A stretch of 64,000 bases of DNA from contig CAVWOU010000010.1 in the NCBI GenBank assembly GCA_963756745.1, positions 620,001 to 684,000 of the forward strand, read 5' to 3'. Position 1 is the first letter of the stretch. Each line of letters opens with the position of its first letter. This DNA comes from DASPWW01 sp963756745 (lineage in GTDB: Bacteria; Actinomycetota; Thermoleophilia; Solirubrobacterales; 70-9). The notes beneath the pieces were generated by a model, which was not told where the DNA came from, did no database searches, and saw only the letters and a program-made list of their open reading frames with translations. Shown one piece after another: positions 40,455-49,021 of this stretch. A program made the position numbers and the translations under genes.

Positions 40455-41855
40455 ATGAAGGCTTCGGTAAAGGAGCTGCCGGACTCGCGGGTGCGCGTCG
40501 AGGTCGACGTCGATGCCGCCGACTTCGACCGCCGCGTGGAGCGCGCGGCGCGGGGCCTCGGAAGCGAGCTGCGCATTCCCGGCTTTCGCAAGGGCAAGGT
40601 CCCCCCGCAGGTCGTGATCCAGCGGGTCGGGCGCGAAGCGGTGATGGAGGAGGCACTCAGGGAAGCGCTCCCCGAGTGGTACGAGCGCGCATTGCTCGAG
40701 ACGGGGGTGATCCCGGTCGGCGACCCGAAGCTCGACGTTGCGGGGTTCCCCAGCGAGGGCAAGCCGCTGAGCTTCTCGATCGAGGTCGCCGTTCGGCCCG
40801 AGGCGAAGCTCGGCTCCTACACCGGGCTGGAGGTCGGAAGGGCCGAGCCGGAGGTCCCCGAGGAGGCCGTGAACGCGGAGCTCGAACGGCTGCGTGAGGG
40901 GTTCGGCAGCCTGAGGCCGGTCGAGCGGGCGGCGCGCGCGGGCGACTCGCTGCTCGTCGACTACCGCGGGGAGCTCGACGGCGAGCCGTTCGAAGGTGGG
41001 GAGGCGCGCGACTTCCTGCTTGAGCTCGGCGCCGAAGGACTCCTGGAGGGGTTCGACGAGGCCCTGACCGGCGCCCAGGCCGGCGACGAGCGCGGGGTGC
41101 AGGTCCGGTTCCCGGACGACTACCGCCCGGAGCAGCTGGCGGGCCAGGACGCGACCTTCAAGGTCGACGTCAAGGAGGTGCGCGAGAAGCAGCTCCCGGA
41201 GCTCGACGACGAGTTCGCGGCGCAGGCATCGGAGTTCGACACGCTCGCCGAGCTCCGCGAGGACATCGGGGCGAAGATCCGCGACGCGCTCGAGCATCGG
41301 GCCGAGGACGAGTTTCGACAGGCGGCGGTCGACGCGGCGGTCGAGCAGGCGACGGTCGAGGTGCCCGACGACGTCGTCACCGCGCGCGCGACCGACATGT
41401 GGGAGCGGGTCGAGCGCTCGCTCCAGGGGCGCGGGATCTCCCCCGAGGCGTACCTGCGGATGCAGAACCGCTCCCGCGAGGAGCTGATCGGCGACGCAAA
41501 GCCCGAGGCCGAGCAGGCGCTGAAGCGAGAGGCGGTGCTGGCCGCGATCGCGGACAAGGAGGGCATCGAGGTGTCGGACGAGGAGCTCGTAGAGTCGCTT
41601 CGCCACACGGCCGAGGAGCACGAGAACACGACTCCCGAGAAGCTCCTCGAGCGGCTGCGGTCGCAGGGCCGCGACGGGCTGCTCGGCGAGGAGCTGCGAC
41701 TCCGAAAGGCCGCCGACGTCGTCGCCGAGTCCGCCAAGCCGATCCCGAAGGGGCAGGCGGAGGCGAGGGAGAAGCTGTGGACCCCGGAGAAGGAACGAGT
41801 GCCCGAGGGCGGGCTGTGGACTCCGGGTGACGAGCCGCCTCAACGCCGCGAGTGA
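40455..41855 (+). CDS. tig: trigger factor chaperone
   Basis: A 466-residue trigger factor: ribosome-binding domain with the FRKGKVP signature (IPGFRKGKVPPQVVIQRVGR, about residues 39-58), the PPIase domain (GDSLLVDYRGELDGEPFEGG and EARDFLLELGAEGLLEGFD), and the long helical C-terminal arms. It binds nascent chains at the ribosomal exit and aids folding. A C-terminal acidic/polar extension (residues ~430-466) goes beyond the E. coli length. It leads the tig-clpP-clpX group, a common bacterial arrangement. A leaderless-type promoter and the inverted repeat lie before it. Confidence 0.96.
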   Translation: MKASVKELPDSRVRVEVDVDAADFDRRVERAARGLGSELRIPGFRKGKVPPQVVIQRVGREAVMEEALREALPEWYERALLETGVIPVGDPKLDVAGFPSEGKPLSFSIEVAVRPEAKLGSYTGLEVGRAEPEVPEEAVNAELERLREGFGSLRPVERAARAGDSLLVDYRGELDGEPFEGGEARDFLLELGAEGLLEGFDEALTGAQAGDERGVQVRFPDDYRPEQLAGQDATFKVDVKEVREKQLPELDDEFAAQASEFDTLAELREDIGAKIRDALEHRAEDEFRQAAVDAAVEQATVEVPDDVVTARATDMWERVERSLQGRGISPEAYLRMQNRSREELIGDAKPEAEQALKREAVLAAIADKEGIEVSDEELVESLRHTAEEHENTTPEKLLERLRSQGRDGLLGEELRLRKAADVVAESAKPIPKGQAEAREKLWTPEKERVPEGGLWTPGDEPPQRRE

Positions 41856-41871
41856 GCCTTCGACGCATCGC

Positions 41872-41877
41872 TAGACT
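41872..41877 (+). promoter_or_regulatory. -10 hexamer TAGACT of clpP
   Basis: TAGACT ends 9 nt before ATG 41887; the gene may have its own leaderless transcript in addition to read-through from tig. Confidence 0.35.
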
Positions 41878-41886
41878 GCTCCGTCC

Positions 41887-42471
41887 ATGAGCCCTCTGGT
41901 TCCGATGGTCGTCGAGCAGACCTCCCGTGGTGAGCGGGCGTTCGACATCTACTCGCGTCTGCTCAACGAGCGGATCATCTTCCTCGGGACCCCGATAACG
42001 GAGGACATCGCGAACCTCGTCGTCGCCCAGCTCATCCACCTCGAGTCGGAGGACCCCGACAAGGACGTGAGCATGTACATCAACACGCCGGGCGGCTCCG
42101 TGTATGCCGGCCTCGCGATCTACGACACGATGCAGTACATAAAGCCCGACCTGCAGACGATCTGCGTCGGGGTGGCGATGAGCATGGGAGCGCTGCTTCT
42201 CGGGGGCGGTACCGAGGGCAAGCGGATGGCGCTGCCGAACTCGAAGATCCTGATCCACCAGGTGTCGGGCGGCTTCCAGGGGCCGGCGGCCGACATCGAG
42301 ATCCATGCCAAGGAGATCATCGACGTCCGCCGCCGCCTCGACGAGATCATCGCCAAGCACACGAACCACGAGGTCGAGAAGGTCGCCAAGGACACCGAGC
42401 GCGACTACTTCATGACGGCCGAGGAGGCGAAGGACTACAAGCTCGTCGACCGGGTGATCGAGCAGCACTAG
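41887..42471 (+). CDS. clpP: ATP-dependent Clp protease proteolytic subunit
   Basis: A 194-residue ClpP. The catalytic triad is seen: Ser99 in GVAMSMGALLLGGGTEGKRM, His124 in KILIHQVSGGFQG and Asp173 in TERDYFMTAEEA. YINTPGGSVYAGLAIYDTMQ is the oligomer-interface strand. Two heptamers stack to form the degradation chamber that docks ClpX. Only one clpP copy is seen here, although many actinobacteria have two. Confidence 0.97.
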   Translation: MSPLVPMVVEQTSRGERAFDIYSRLLNERIIFLGTPITEDIANLVVAQLIHLESEDPDKDVSMYINTPGGSVYAGLAIYDTMQYIKPDLQTICVGVAMSMGALLLGGGTEGKRMALPNSKILIHQVSGGFQGPAADIEIHAKEIIDVRRRLDEIIAKHTNHEVEKVAKDTERDYFMTAEEAKDYKLVDRVIEQH

Positions 42472-42541
42472 GTTCTCGGCGACGGCATCGGCCGAACCGG
42501 GGGCCGACCGTATCTCGGGCAAAGCCGCAAGAAGTAGCGGG

Positions 42542-42547
42542 TAAGCT
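42542..42547 (+). promoter_or_regulatory. -10 hexamer TAAGCT of the beta-helix gene
   Basis: TAAGCT ends 6 nt before ATG 42554. Confidence 0.35.
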
Positions 42548-42553
42548 CGCGGA

Positions 42554-43444
42554 ATGAGGCGGGGAGTCGGTCGGACGGCGGTCGTGGTGGTTGCCGCCGT
42601 TCTCGTGATGAGCGCCGCTGTCGCGTCGCCGATTGCGGCGAAGAAGCGCAAGATCGACGTCCGGCCTGGGCCGAACGCGATCACCAAAGCGCTCGAGCGC
42701 GCCGACCGCGGCGACGTCCTCCGGCTCCACGGACGCCGGTACCGCGAGGCGGTGACGATCGAGGAGTCGGTCAAGGTCGTCGGGGTGGGCAAGCGCCGGC
42801 CGTTGATCGACGGCGAGTGCGAGACCTCGCTCACGATCGCGGTGCGCGCCGACAACGTCCGGCTCAAGCGGCTCGCCGTCCGCGGCGCGGACGGCGGCCC
42901 GTTCCCGACCGAGGTCGACTTCCGAGGCGTCTCCGGCGGACGTGCCAACAACCTCGCCGTTCGCGACTCCTGCGATGCCGAGTACGGCATCAACGCGTTC
43001 GACACCGGACCGGTCACGATCGTTGGCAGCAGCGCGCGCGGGTTCGACGACGCCGGCGTCTACGTCGGACAGGTCACGCGCACTCCGGGAGGCCGCGTCC
43101 GGGTGGCCCAGAGCGAGTCTCTCGACAACCATCGCGGCGTGATCGTCGAGAACTCGGCCGGCGGGGAGATCGTCGTCGAACAGAACTTCATCCACGACAA
43201 CCGCGTTCCGATCGAAGGATCCACCCCGACCGGGGTGTTCATCAACAACAGCGACGGTGTCCGCGTGCTCGAGAACGAGATCGCGCGCAACGGGATCGGC
43301 CTGGACCTGAGCCCGAACTCGGATCGCAACTCGGCCGTCTTCAACCAGCTCCTCGACAACACCGTCGACATCCGCAACCAGGGCACCGGGAACTGCGGCA
43401 TCGACAACGCCTTCTCCATCGGCGACCCGCTGCCCGCCTGCTGA
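42554..43444 (+). CDS. exported right-handed beta-helix (NosD-like) protein
   Basis: A 296-residue protein. The N-terminal signal is AVVVVAAVLVMSAAVASPIA (residues ~8-27). Then comes a run of NosD/PbH1 repeats rich in V/I with N-turns: KVVGVGKRRPLIDGECETSL, NVRLKRLAVRGADGGPFPTE, VTIVGSSARGFDDAGVYVGQ, RVAQSESLDNHRGVIVENSA, VEQNFIHDNRVPIEGS, TGVFINNSDGVRVLENEIAR and NGIGLDLSPNSDRN. Such folds bind or act on polysaccharides or form adhesive surfaces. It sits between clpP and clpX, although it is not related to them by function. A leaderless promoter hexamer is present. Confidence 0.8.
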   Translation: MRRGVGRTAVVVVAAVLVMSAAVASPIAAKKRKIDVRPGPNAITKALERADRGDVLRLHGRRYREAVTIEESVKVVGVGKRRPLIDGECETSLTIAVRADNVRLKRLAVRGADGGPFPTEVDFRGVSGGRANNLAVRDSCDAEYGINAFDTGPVTIVGSSARGFDDAGVYVGQVTRTPGGRVRVAQSESLDNHRGVIVENSAGGEIVVEQNFIHDNRVPIEGSTPTGVFINNSDGVRVLENEIARNGIGLDLSPNSDRNSAVFNQLLDNTVDIRNQGTGNCGIDNAFSIGDPLPAC

Positions 43445-43511
43445 GAGCTTGAAGGGACCGCGCGGCCGGCGGAGTAACTAGGACTGGTCGAGGCCAAAGG
43501 CCGTCGCTCGC

Positions 43512-43517
43512 TAGTCT
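43512..43517 (+). promoter_or_regulatory. -10 hexamer TAGTCT upstream of clpX
   Basis: TAGTCT lies 40 nt before the TTG at 43558, so this transcript would carry a short leader with the ribosome-binding site AAGGAG. It contrasts with the leaderless starts elsewhere. Confidence 0.35.
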
Positions 43518-43557
43518 GAGCGCCAGGCGGCTCGGCAAGCGTCCAAGGAGAGACCGC

Positions 43558-44841
43558 TTGGCACGTCCCACAGACTCAAACGAGCAGCTTCTCTGCAGCT
43601 TCTGCGGGAAGTCCCAGCGCCAGGTCAAGAAGCTGATCGCCGGGCCGGGCGTCTACATCTGCGACGAGTGCATCGATCTCTGCAACGAGATCATCGACGA
43701 GGAGCTCACCGCGCCGCCTAGCTTCGAGCTCGAGAACCTGCCGAAGCCGAAGGAGATCCACGCTGTCCTCGAGGAGTACGTGGTCGGCCAGGAGACCGCG
43801 AAGAGGGCGCTGTCGGTTGCCGTTTACAACCACTACAAGCGGGTTCAGATGACGAACGGCGACTCCGAGGACGGCGAGATCGAGCTCCAGAAGTCGAACA
43901 TCCTGCTGCTCGGCCCGACCGGATGCGGGAAGACGCTTCTCGCTCAGACACTGGCGCGGATCCTCAACGTCCCGTTCGCGATCGCCGACGCCACCGCACT
44001 GACCGAAGCCGGGTACGTCGGCGAGGACGTCGAGAACATTCTCCTGAAGCTGATCCAGGCGGCGGACTTCGACGTCAAGAAGGCCGAGACGGGGATCATC
44101 TATATCGACGAGGTCGACAAGGTCGCGCGCAAGGCCGACAACCCGTCGATCACCCGCGACGTGTCGGGCGAGGGTGTGCAGCAGGCGCTGCTGAAGATCC
44201 TCGAGGGGACGACCGCGTCGGTCCCCCCGCAGGGCGGCCGCAAGCACCCCCACCAGGACTTCCTCACGATCGACACGACCAACATCCTTTTCATCTGCGG
44301 CGGCTCGTTCTCCCAGCTCGACAAGATCATCGAGTCGCGCATAGGGCAGAAGGGAGTCGGCTTCGGAGCGCCGATCCGCACCGCCGACGACCGCGACGCC
44401 GGCGAGATGTTCGAGCAAGTACTGCCCGAGGACCTGATGGAGTACGGCCTGATCCCCGAGTTCATCGGCCGCCTTCCGGTCGTCGCCGCGATCCACCAGC
44501 TCACCCGCGACGACCTGATCCAGATCCTCACCGAGCCGCGCAACGCGCTGACGCGGCAGTTCCAGCGCTTCTTCGAGTTCGACGACATCGAGCTCGTGTT
44601 CGCCGAGGACTCGCTCGGCGCGATCTCGGACAAGGCGCTCGAGCGCGAGACCGGCGCCCGCGGCCTGCGCTCGATCCTCGAGGAGACGCTGATGGACGTG
44701 CAGTTCGAGCTTCCATCGCGCGCCGACGTGATCAAGTGCGTCGTCACCAAGGAGACGATCGAGCGCGGCCTGAAGCCAACGCTGGTCACCCAGGCCGCGG
44801 CCGACGCGCCGCTCGACGAGCAGCTCGAGGAGTCCGCCTAG
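43558..44841 (+). CDS. clpX: ATP-dependent Clp protease ATP-binding subunit ClpX
   Basis: A 427-residue ClpX. The N-terminal zinc domain is CSFCGKSQRQVKKLIAGPGV YICDEC (Cys13, 16, 35, 38). The AAA+ module has Walker A GPTGCGKT (about 119-126), YVGEDVENILLKLIQAADFD (IGF-adjacent region) and Walker B IIYIDEVDK, followed by SIARDV-like sensor loops and the RKADNPSITRDVSGEGVQQA substrate-grip. It unfolds proteins for ClpP. The TTG start has an AAGGAG ribosome-binding site. It closes the tig-clpP-clpX set. Confidence 0.97.
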   Translation: MARPTDSNEQLLCSFCGKSQRQVKKLIAGPGVYICDECIDLCNEIIDEELTAPPSFELENLPKPKEIHAVLEEYVVGQETAKRALSVAVYNHYKRVQMTNGDSEDGEIELQKSNILLLGPTGCGKTLLAQTLARILNVPFAIADATALTEAGYVGEDVENILLKLIQAADFDVKKAETGIIYIDEVDKVARKADNPSITRDVSGEGVQQALLKILEGTTASVPPQGGRKHPHQDFLTIDTTNILFICGGSFSQLDKIIESRIGQKGVGFGAPIRTADDRDAGEMFEQVLPEDLMEYGLIPEFIGRLPVVAAIHQLTRDDLIQILTEPRNALTRQFQRFFEFDDIELVFAEDSLGAISDKALERETGARGLRSILEETLMDVQFELPSRADVIKCVVTKETIERGLKPTLVTQAAADAPLDEQLEESA

Positions 44842-44858
44842 CCGGACCCGTGCCGCAC

Positions 44859-44864
44859 TAAGAT
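44859..44864 (+). promoter_or_regulatory. -10 hexamer TAAGAT of valS
   Basis: TAAGAT ends 6 nt before the GTG at 44871. Confidence 0.4.
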
Positions 44865-44870
44865 CGCCGC

Positions 44871-47483
44871 GTGGACGCGGAGCGGCGCGAAAAGCTCGAG
44901 CAAACGACGCGCTACGAGCCCGCCGAGGTCGAGGGGCGAATCTTCGAGCGCTGGATGGCGGGCGCGTACTTCCACCCGCCCGCAGAGGGGACGCCGGACG
45001 AGAACTTCTCGGTCGCGATCCCGCCGCCGAACGTGACCGGGGCGCTCCACATGGGCCATGCCCTCAACGGGGCGATGCAGGACGCGATCGTTCGCATGCG
45101 CCGCATGCAGGGCCGCAACACGCTGTGGATCCTCGGAACCGACCACGCGGGAATCGGCACCCAGGTCGTTGTCGAGCGCGAGCTACGCGAGGAGGGTACG
45201 AGCCGCGAGCAGCTCCAACGCAGGCGGTTCGTCAAGCGGGTGTGGCAATGGAAGCAGCGGTACGGCTCCCAGATCGTCGAGCAGTACAAGCGGCTCGGCG
45301 CATCATGCGACTACGAGCGCGAGCGGTTCACCCTCGACGAAGGCTACGTGCGGGCCGTGTACCGGGTCTTCGTCGCCCTCTACGAGAAGGGCTACATCTA
45401 CCGCGACAACTACATGGTCAGCTGGGATCCGGGCACGCGCTCCGCGATCTCCGATCTCGAGGTCGAGAACCGCGAGGTCGAGGACACCCTGTACTCGATC
45501 GACTATCCGCTCGAGGACTCCGACGAGGTCCTCACCGTCGCGACCGTCCGCCCGGAGACGATGCTCGCGGACACCGCCGTCGCCGTGCACCCCGACGACG
45601 AGCGCTACAAGCACCTCGTCGGTCGACATTGCATCCTTCCGCTCGTCGGGCGTCGCCTGCCGGTGATCGCCGACGAGCACGTCGACCCCGAGTTCGGCAC
45701 CGGCGCGCTGAAGATCACCCCGGGGCACGACCCCGACGACTTCGAGATCGGGCGGGCCCACGGGCTCGAGGAGGTGACCGTGATCGGTGAGGACGGTCGG
45801 ATGACCGACGCCGCGGGGCGTTTCGCCGGCCTTCCGGTCGCCGAGGCGCGGGAGGCTGTCATCGCGGCGCTGCGCGAGGAGGGCCTGATCCGCGACGAGC
45901 GGCCGTTCGTCCACTCGGTGCCGTTCTCACAACGATCCGGCGAGCGGATCGAGCCGCTGATCTCACTCCAGTGGTTCTGCCGCATGGACGAGCTCGCAGG
46001 GCCCGCGATCGACGTGGTCGAGCGCGACGAGGTCCGGATCGTGCCGGGGCAGTGGCAGCGCGTGTACCTCGACTGGATGCGAAACATCCGCCCGTGGTGC
46101 ATCTCTCGCCAGCTGTGGTGGGGCCATCGGCTCCCCGTCTGGTACTGCGACCGCTGCGCCGAGATGTGGGTCGCCGAGCAGCCGCCGATGCGATGCGGCT
46201 CGTGCGACGGACCACTGCGCCAGGACGAGGACGTCCTCGACACCTGGTTCAGCTCCGCGCTGTGGCCGTTTGCGACGCTGGGGTGGCCGGACGACACCCC
46301 GGAGCTGCGGGCCTTCTATCCGACCGACTTCCTCACGACGGCGCGCGAGATCCTCTTCCTGTGGGTCGCTCGCATGGTGATGATGGGGCTCGAGTTCCCC
46401 GGCGCGATCCCGTTTCGCGACGTGTACGTTCACTCGGTGATCCAGGCCCCCGATGGGCGCCGGATGTCGAAGAGCCTCGGGACCGGAATCGACCCGCTCG
46501 AGGAGATCGACGTGTATGGGGCCGATGCCCTTCGCTTCGGGATGCTCGCGATGTCGTCGAGCCAGGACGTGCCGTACTCGAAGGATCGCGTCCAGCAGGG
46601 CCTCGACCTCGCGAACAAGATGTGGAACGCCTCGCGTCTCATCCTGTTGAACACACCGTCCCTGCAGGAACCGCGCGAAGAGCTTGCTCTTCGCGCGCCT
46701 GATTCCCGGGTGGAAGACCGCTGGATCCTCTCGCGGATGCGGCGCGCGATCACGGCGGTCACAGAGGACCTCGACTCCTACGACTACTCCCACGCGGCGC
46801 TCGAGCTGTACCGGTTCTTCTGGTCCGAGCTGTGCGACTGGTATCTCGAGATCGTCAAGCCGCGCCTGTACGAGGCCGAGCCCGAGGCCTCTGCAACGCT
46901 CACCTGGGTGCTCGAGCAGGTGCTCGCGCTCGCTCACCCGGTGCTCCCCTTCGTGACCGAGGAGATCTATTCGTACCTGCCCGGTGTGGGGGAGTCCGAG
47001 CGCCGGCCCGAGATGCTCGTCGTCCACCCCTTCCCGGAGGCCGAGCCCCATCTCCTCGACGAGCGGGCGGAAGCCGAGGTGGGAGCTGCGATCGAGCTGA
47101 CGCGCAGCCTGCGCCGGTGGCGTGAGCTGACCGGCGTAGCGCCCGGCACGGTGCTGCCCGCGCGGGTGGCCGGCGCGCAGACGCCGCACGAGCTCGTCGC
47201 CAGGCTCGCTCGGTTCTCGTTCGACAGCGACGCCGCGTCGAACAACGGCGAGCCGCTCGCGCAGGTCGGCCCTGTCGAGATCCTGGCCAGCGACGCCCTC
47301 GACGCCGATCGGGTGCGCGCGCGGCTGGGGCAGCGGCGCGACACACTGCGCGCCGAGGTCGAGCGAGCGGAGCGCAAGCTCGCCAACGACGGGTTCGTCT
47401 CCAAGGCGCCGGCCGAGGTCGTGGAGGCGGAGCGGGAGAAGCTGGCGTCTTACCGCGCCGAGCTGGAGGAGCTCGGCCAGTGA
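44871..47483 (+). CDS. valS: valine-tRNA ligase
   Basis: A 870-residue class Ia synthetase of ValRS type. The HIGH motif reads HMGH (residues 60-63, in NVTGALHMGHALNGAMQDAI), the KMSKS motif is MSKS in GRRMSKSLGTGIDP (about 531-536) and the editing domain lies between. PWCISRQLWWGHRLPVWYCD is the ValRS signature, and the C-terminal coiled-coil (ERAERKLANDGFVSKAPAEV) caps the tRNA arm. It charges tRNA-Val. The start is GTG. folC follows 24 bp later. Confidence 0.96.
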   Translation: MDAERREKLEQTTRYEPAEVEGRIFERWMAGAYFHPPAEGTPDENFSVAIPPPNVTGALHMGHALNGAMQDAIVRMRRMQGRNTLWILGTDHAGIGTQVVVERELREEGTSREQLQRRRFVKRVWQWKQRYGSQIVEQYKRLGASCDYERERFTLDEGYVRAVYRVFVALYEKGYIYRDNYMVSWDPGTRSAISDLEVENREVEDTLYSIDYPLEDSDEVLTVATVRPETMLADTAVAVHPDDERYKHLVGRHCILPLVGRRLPVIADEHVDPEFGTGALKITPGHDPDDFEIGRAHGLEEVTVIGEDGRMTDAAGRFAGLPVAEAREAVIAALREEGLIRDERPFVHSVPFSQRSGERIEPLISLQWFCRMDELAGPAIDVVERDEVRIVPGQWQRVYLDWMRNIRPWCISRQLWWGHRLPVWYCDRCAEMWVAEQPPMRCGSCDGPLRQDEDVLDTWFSSALWPFATLGWPDDTPELRAFYPTDFLTTAREILFLWVARMVMMGLEFPGAIPFRDVYVHSVIQAPDGRRMSKSLGTGIDPLEEIDVYGADALRFGMLAMSSSQDVPYSKDRVQQGLDLANKMWNASRLILLNTPSLQEPREELALRAPDSRVEDRWILSRMRRAITAVTEDLDSYDYSHAALELYRFFWSELCDWYLEIVKPRLYEAEPEASATLTWVLEQVLALAHPVLPFVTEEIYSYLPGVGESERRPEMLVVHPFPEAEPHLLDERAEAEVGAAIELTRSLRRWRELTGVAPGTVLPARVAGAQTPHELVARLARFSFDSDAASNNGEPLAQVGPVEILASDALDADRVRARLGQRRDTLRAEVERAERKLANDGFVSKAPAEVVEAEREKLASYRAELEELGQ

Positions 47484-47507
47484 GCGCGAGGCTCTGCAAA
47501 GGTAGGG

Positions 47508-48794
47508 GTGGGCGGGGAATTTCATCTTGGGCCGAGCGCGAACCCCGGTGACGTCGATCTGACCTGGGACTACGAAGAGGCCGAGGCCTACCTAGCCTCA
47601 CTCGAGCCGATCGGGTGGCGGCTGGGACTGGACCGCATCCGCCGGCTCACCTCCGCGCTCGGCGTGCCGCAACACCGCTTCGCGTCCGTGCACGTGGTGG
47701 GGACGAACGGAAAGTCCTCGGTCACCCAGATGACCGCCGCGCTGCTCGACGCCCACGGGGTCAGCGCGGGCGCATACCTCTCGCCGCACGTCCGCCGGTG
47801 GTCGGAGCGGATCCGGATCCGCGGAGCGGAGATAGGCGACGACGACTTGGCGGCGGCGATCGAGCGCACGGCGCAGTCGGCGGAGGCCGTCAACCGCGCG
47901 CTCGACGAGGGCGACGCTGTCACGCAGTTCGAGGCGGTCACCGCCGCGGCGTTCATGGCGCTCGCCGCTTCGGGGGTGGAGGTCGGGGTGATCGAGGCGG
48001 GGCTTGGGGGCAGGCTCGACGCAACCAACGTGATCCCGTCGCGCGTCACCGCGCTGACGTCGGTCGGCCTCGAGCACACCGAGTGGCTCGGCGAGACAGA
48101 GACCGAGATCGCGGCCGAGAAGCTGGCGGTGCTCCGCGATCACTCGACGCTCGTCGTCGGGGTCGTTGGCGACGATGTCGAGGAGCTCGCCGAGCGCTTC
48201 GCGACCGAGCGCGGCGCGTCGCTGGTGAGGGCCGAGCCCGGGCCGCGCCTCACCCTGCGCGCCCCGGGCCCGTTCCAGCGCCGCAATTTCGCGGTCGCGC
48301 TCGCGGCCGCGCGGGCGATCTTGGGGGGGCTGGACGTTGCGGTCGCGGAGCGGGTGGCGGCCGAGCTCGAGCTCCCCGGACGGCTCGAGCTGCGCGAAGG
48401 CGATCCGCCGGCAGTGCTCGACGCGGCGCACAATCCGCAGGGGGCGGGCGCCCTCGCCGAGGCACTCCCGGAGGTCGCGGACGGGCGGCCCGTCGTCGCG
48501 TGCATTGCGATGCTGGAGAAGAAGGACGCCGAATCCGTGATCGCCGCGCTCGCCCCGGCGATCGAGTACGCGGTCGTCACTCGGATTCCGCCGGAGCAGC
48601 TCTCGAGCGCGGGGCGCCCGGGGGCGAGAACGATCGCGGCCGAGCGGTTGGCGAAGCTTTGCCGGGACGCCGGGATAGACGCCGCGGCGGTTCCCGACCC
48701 GGTCGCCGCCGTCGAGCGGGCGCGCGAGGTCGCTCGCGAGCACGCCGGGATCGCGCTTTTCACGGGCTCCCATTACCTTCTCGCGTATGGATAG
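47508..48794 (+). CDS. folC: folylpolyglutamate synthase/dihydrofolate synthase
   Basis: A 428-residue Mur-ligase-family protein. The P-loop HVVGTNGKSSVTQMTAALLD (GTNGKSS, residues 65-71), the conserved SPHVRRWSERIRI (folate/ribityl loop), FEAVTAAAFMALAASGVEVG, VGLGGRLDATNV (E/AGLGGRLDATN) and LDAAHNPQGAGALAEALP (HNPQG) are all there. It adds glutamate to folates. GTG start preceded by GGTAGGG. Its stop overlaps the next small gene. Confidence 0.93.
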   Translation: MGGEFHLGPSANPGDVDLTWDYEEAEAYLASLEPIGWRLGLDRIRRLTSALGVPQHRFASVHVVGTNGKSSVTQMTAALLDAHGVSAGAYLSPHVRRWSERIRIRGAEIGDDDLAAAIERTAQSAEAVNRALDEGDAVTQFEAVTAAAFMALAASGVEVGVIEAGLGGRLDATNVIPSRVTALTSVGLEHTEWLGETETEIAAEKLAVLRDHSTLVVGVVGDDVEELAERFATERGASLVRAEPGPRLTLRAPGPFQRRNFAVALAAARAILGGLDVAVAERVAAELELPGRLELREGDPPAVLDAAHNPQGAGALAEALPEVADGRPVVACIAMLEKKDAESVIAALAPAIEYAVVTRIPPEQLSSAGRPGARTIAAERLAKLCRDAGIDAAAVPDPVAAVERAREVAREHAGIALFTGSHYLLAYG

Positions 48795-48906
48795 AGAGGC
48801 GCGCTCGGAGCTGCTCGCGATGATGGGCCTCGTCGCCCTCGTCGTGGCGCTCGTGATCCTGGTCTTCTTCGGGCTCGGGTACGCGTTCGGGCGCTTGTTT
48901 CTCTAG
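48787..48906 (+). CDS. small membrane protein (39 residues)
   Basis: An ATG inside folC's last codons opens MDREARSELLAMMGLVALVV then ALVILVFFGLGYAFGRLFL. It is one strong transmembrane helix with a charged N-terminus, a form seen after folC in other actinobacteria. The 8-nt overlap with the folC stop points to translational coupling. No function known. Confidence 0.7.
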   Translation: MDREARSELLAMMGLVALVVALVILVFFGLGYAFGRLFL

Positions 48907-48947
48907 CCCGCTACCCGAAAACAGGGTTGGCCGGGCGGGAAACGAAC

Positions 48948-48972
48948 TAAAGGAAAGCCCTCAACCCGCCGA
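48948..48972 (+). promoter_or_regulatory. possible sigma-28/WhiG-type promoter
   Basis: TAAAG (48948-48952) and GCCGA (48968-48972) resemble the FliA/WhiG promoter halves TAAA and GCCGATAA. The gap between TAAA and GCCGA is 16 nt rather than the usual 15. It is 50 bp before the zinc-ribbon membrane-protein gene. This is a weak match. Confidence 0.22.
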
Positions 48973-49021
48973 CCTTTAGACTCACGCGGGGGTTTCCACC
49001 CACTCCTGCCGGGAAAGAACC

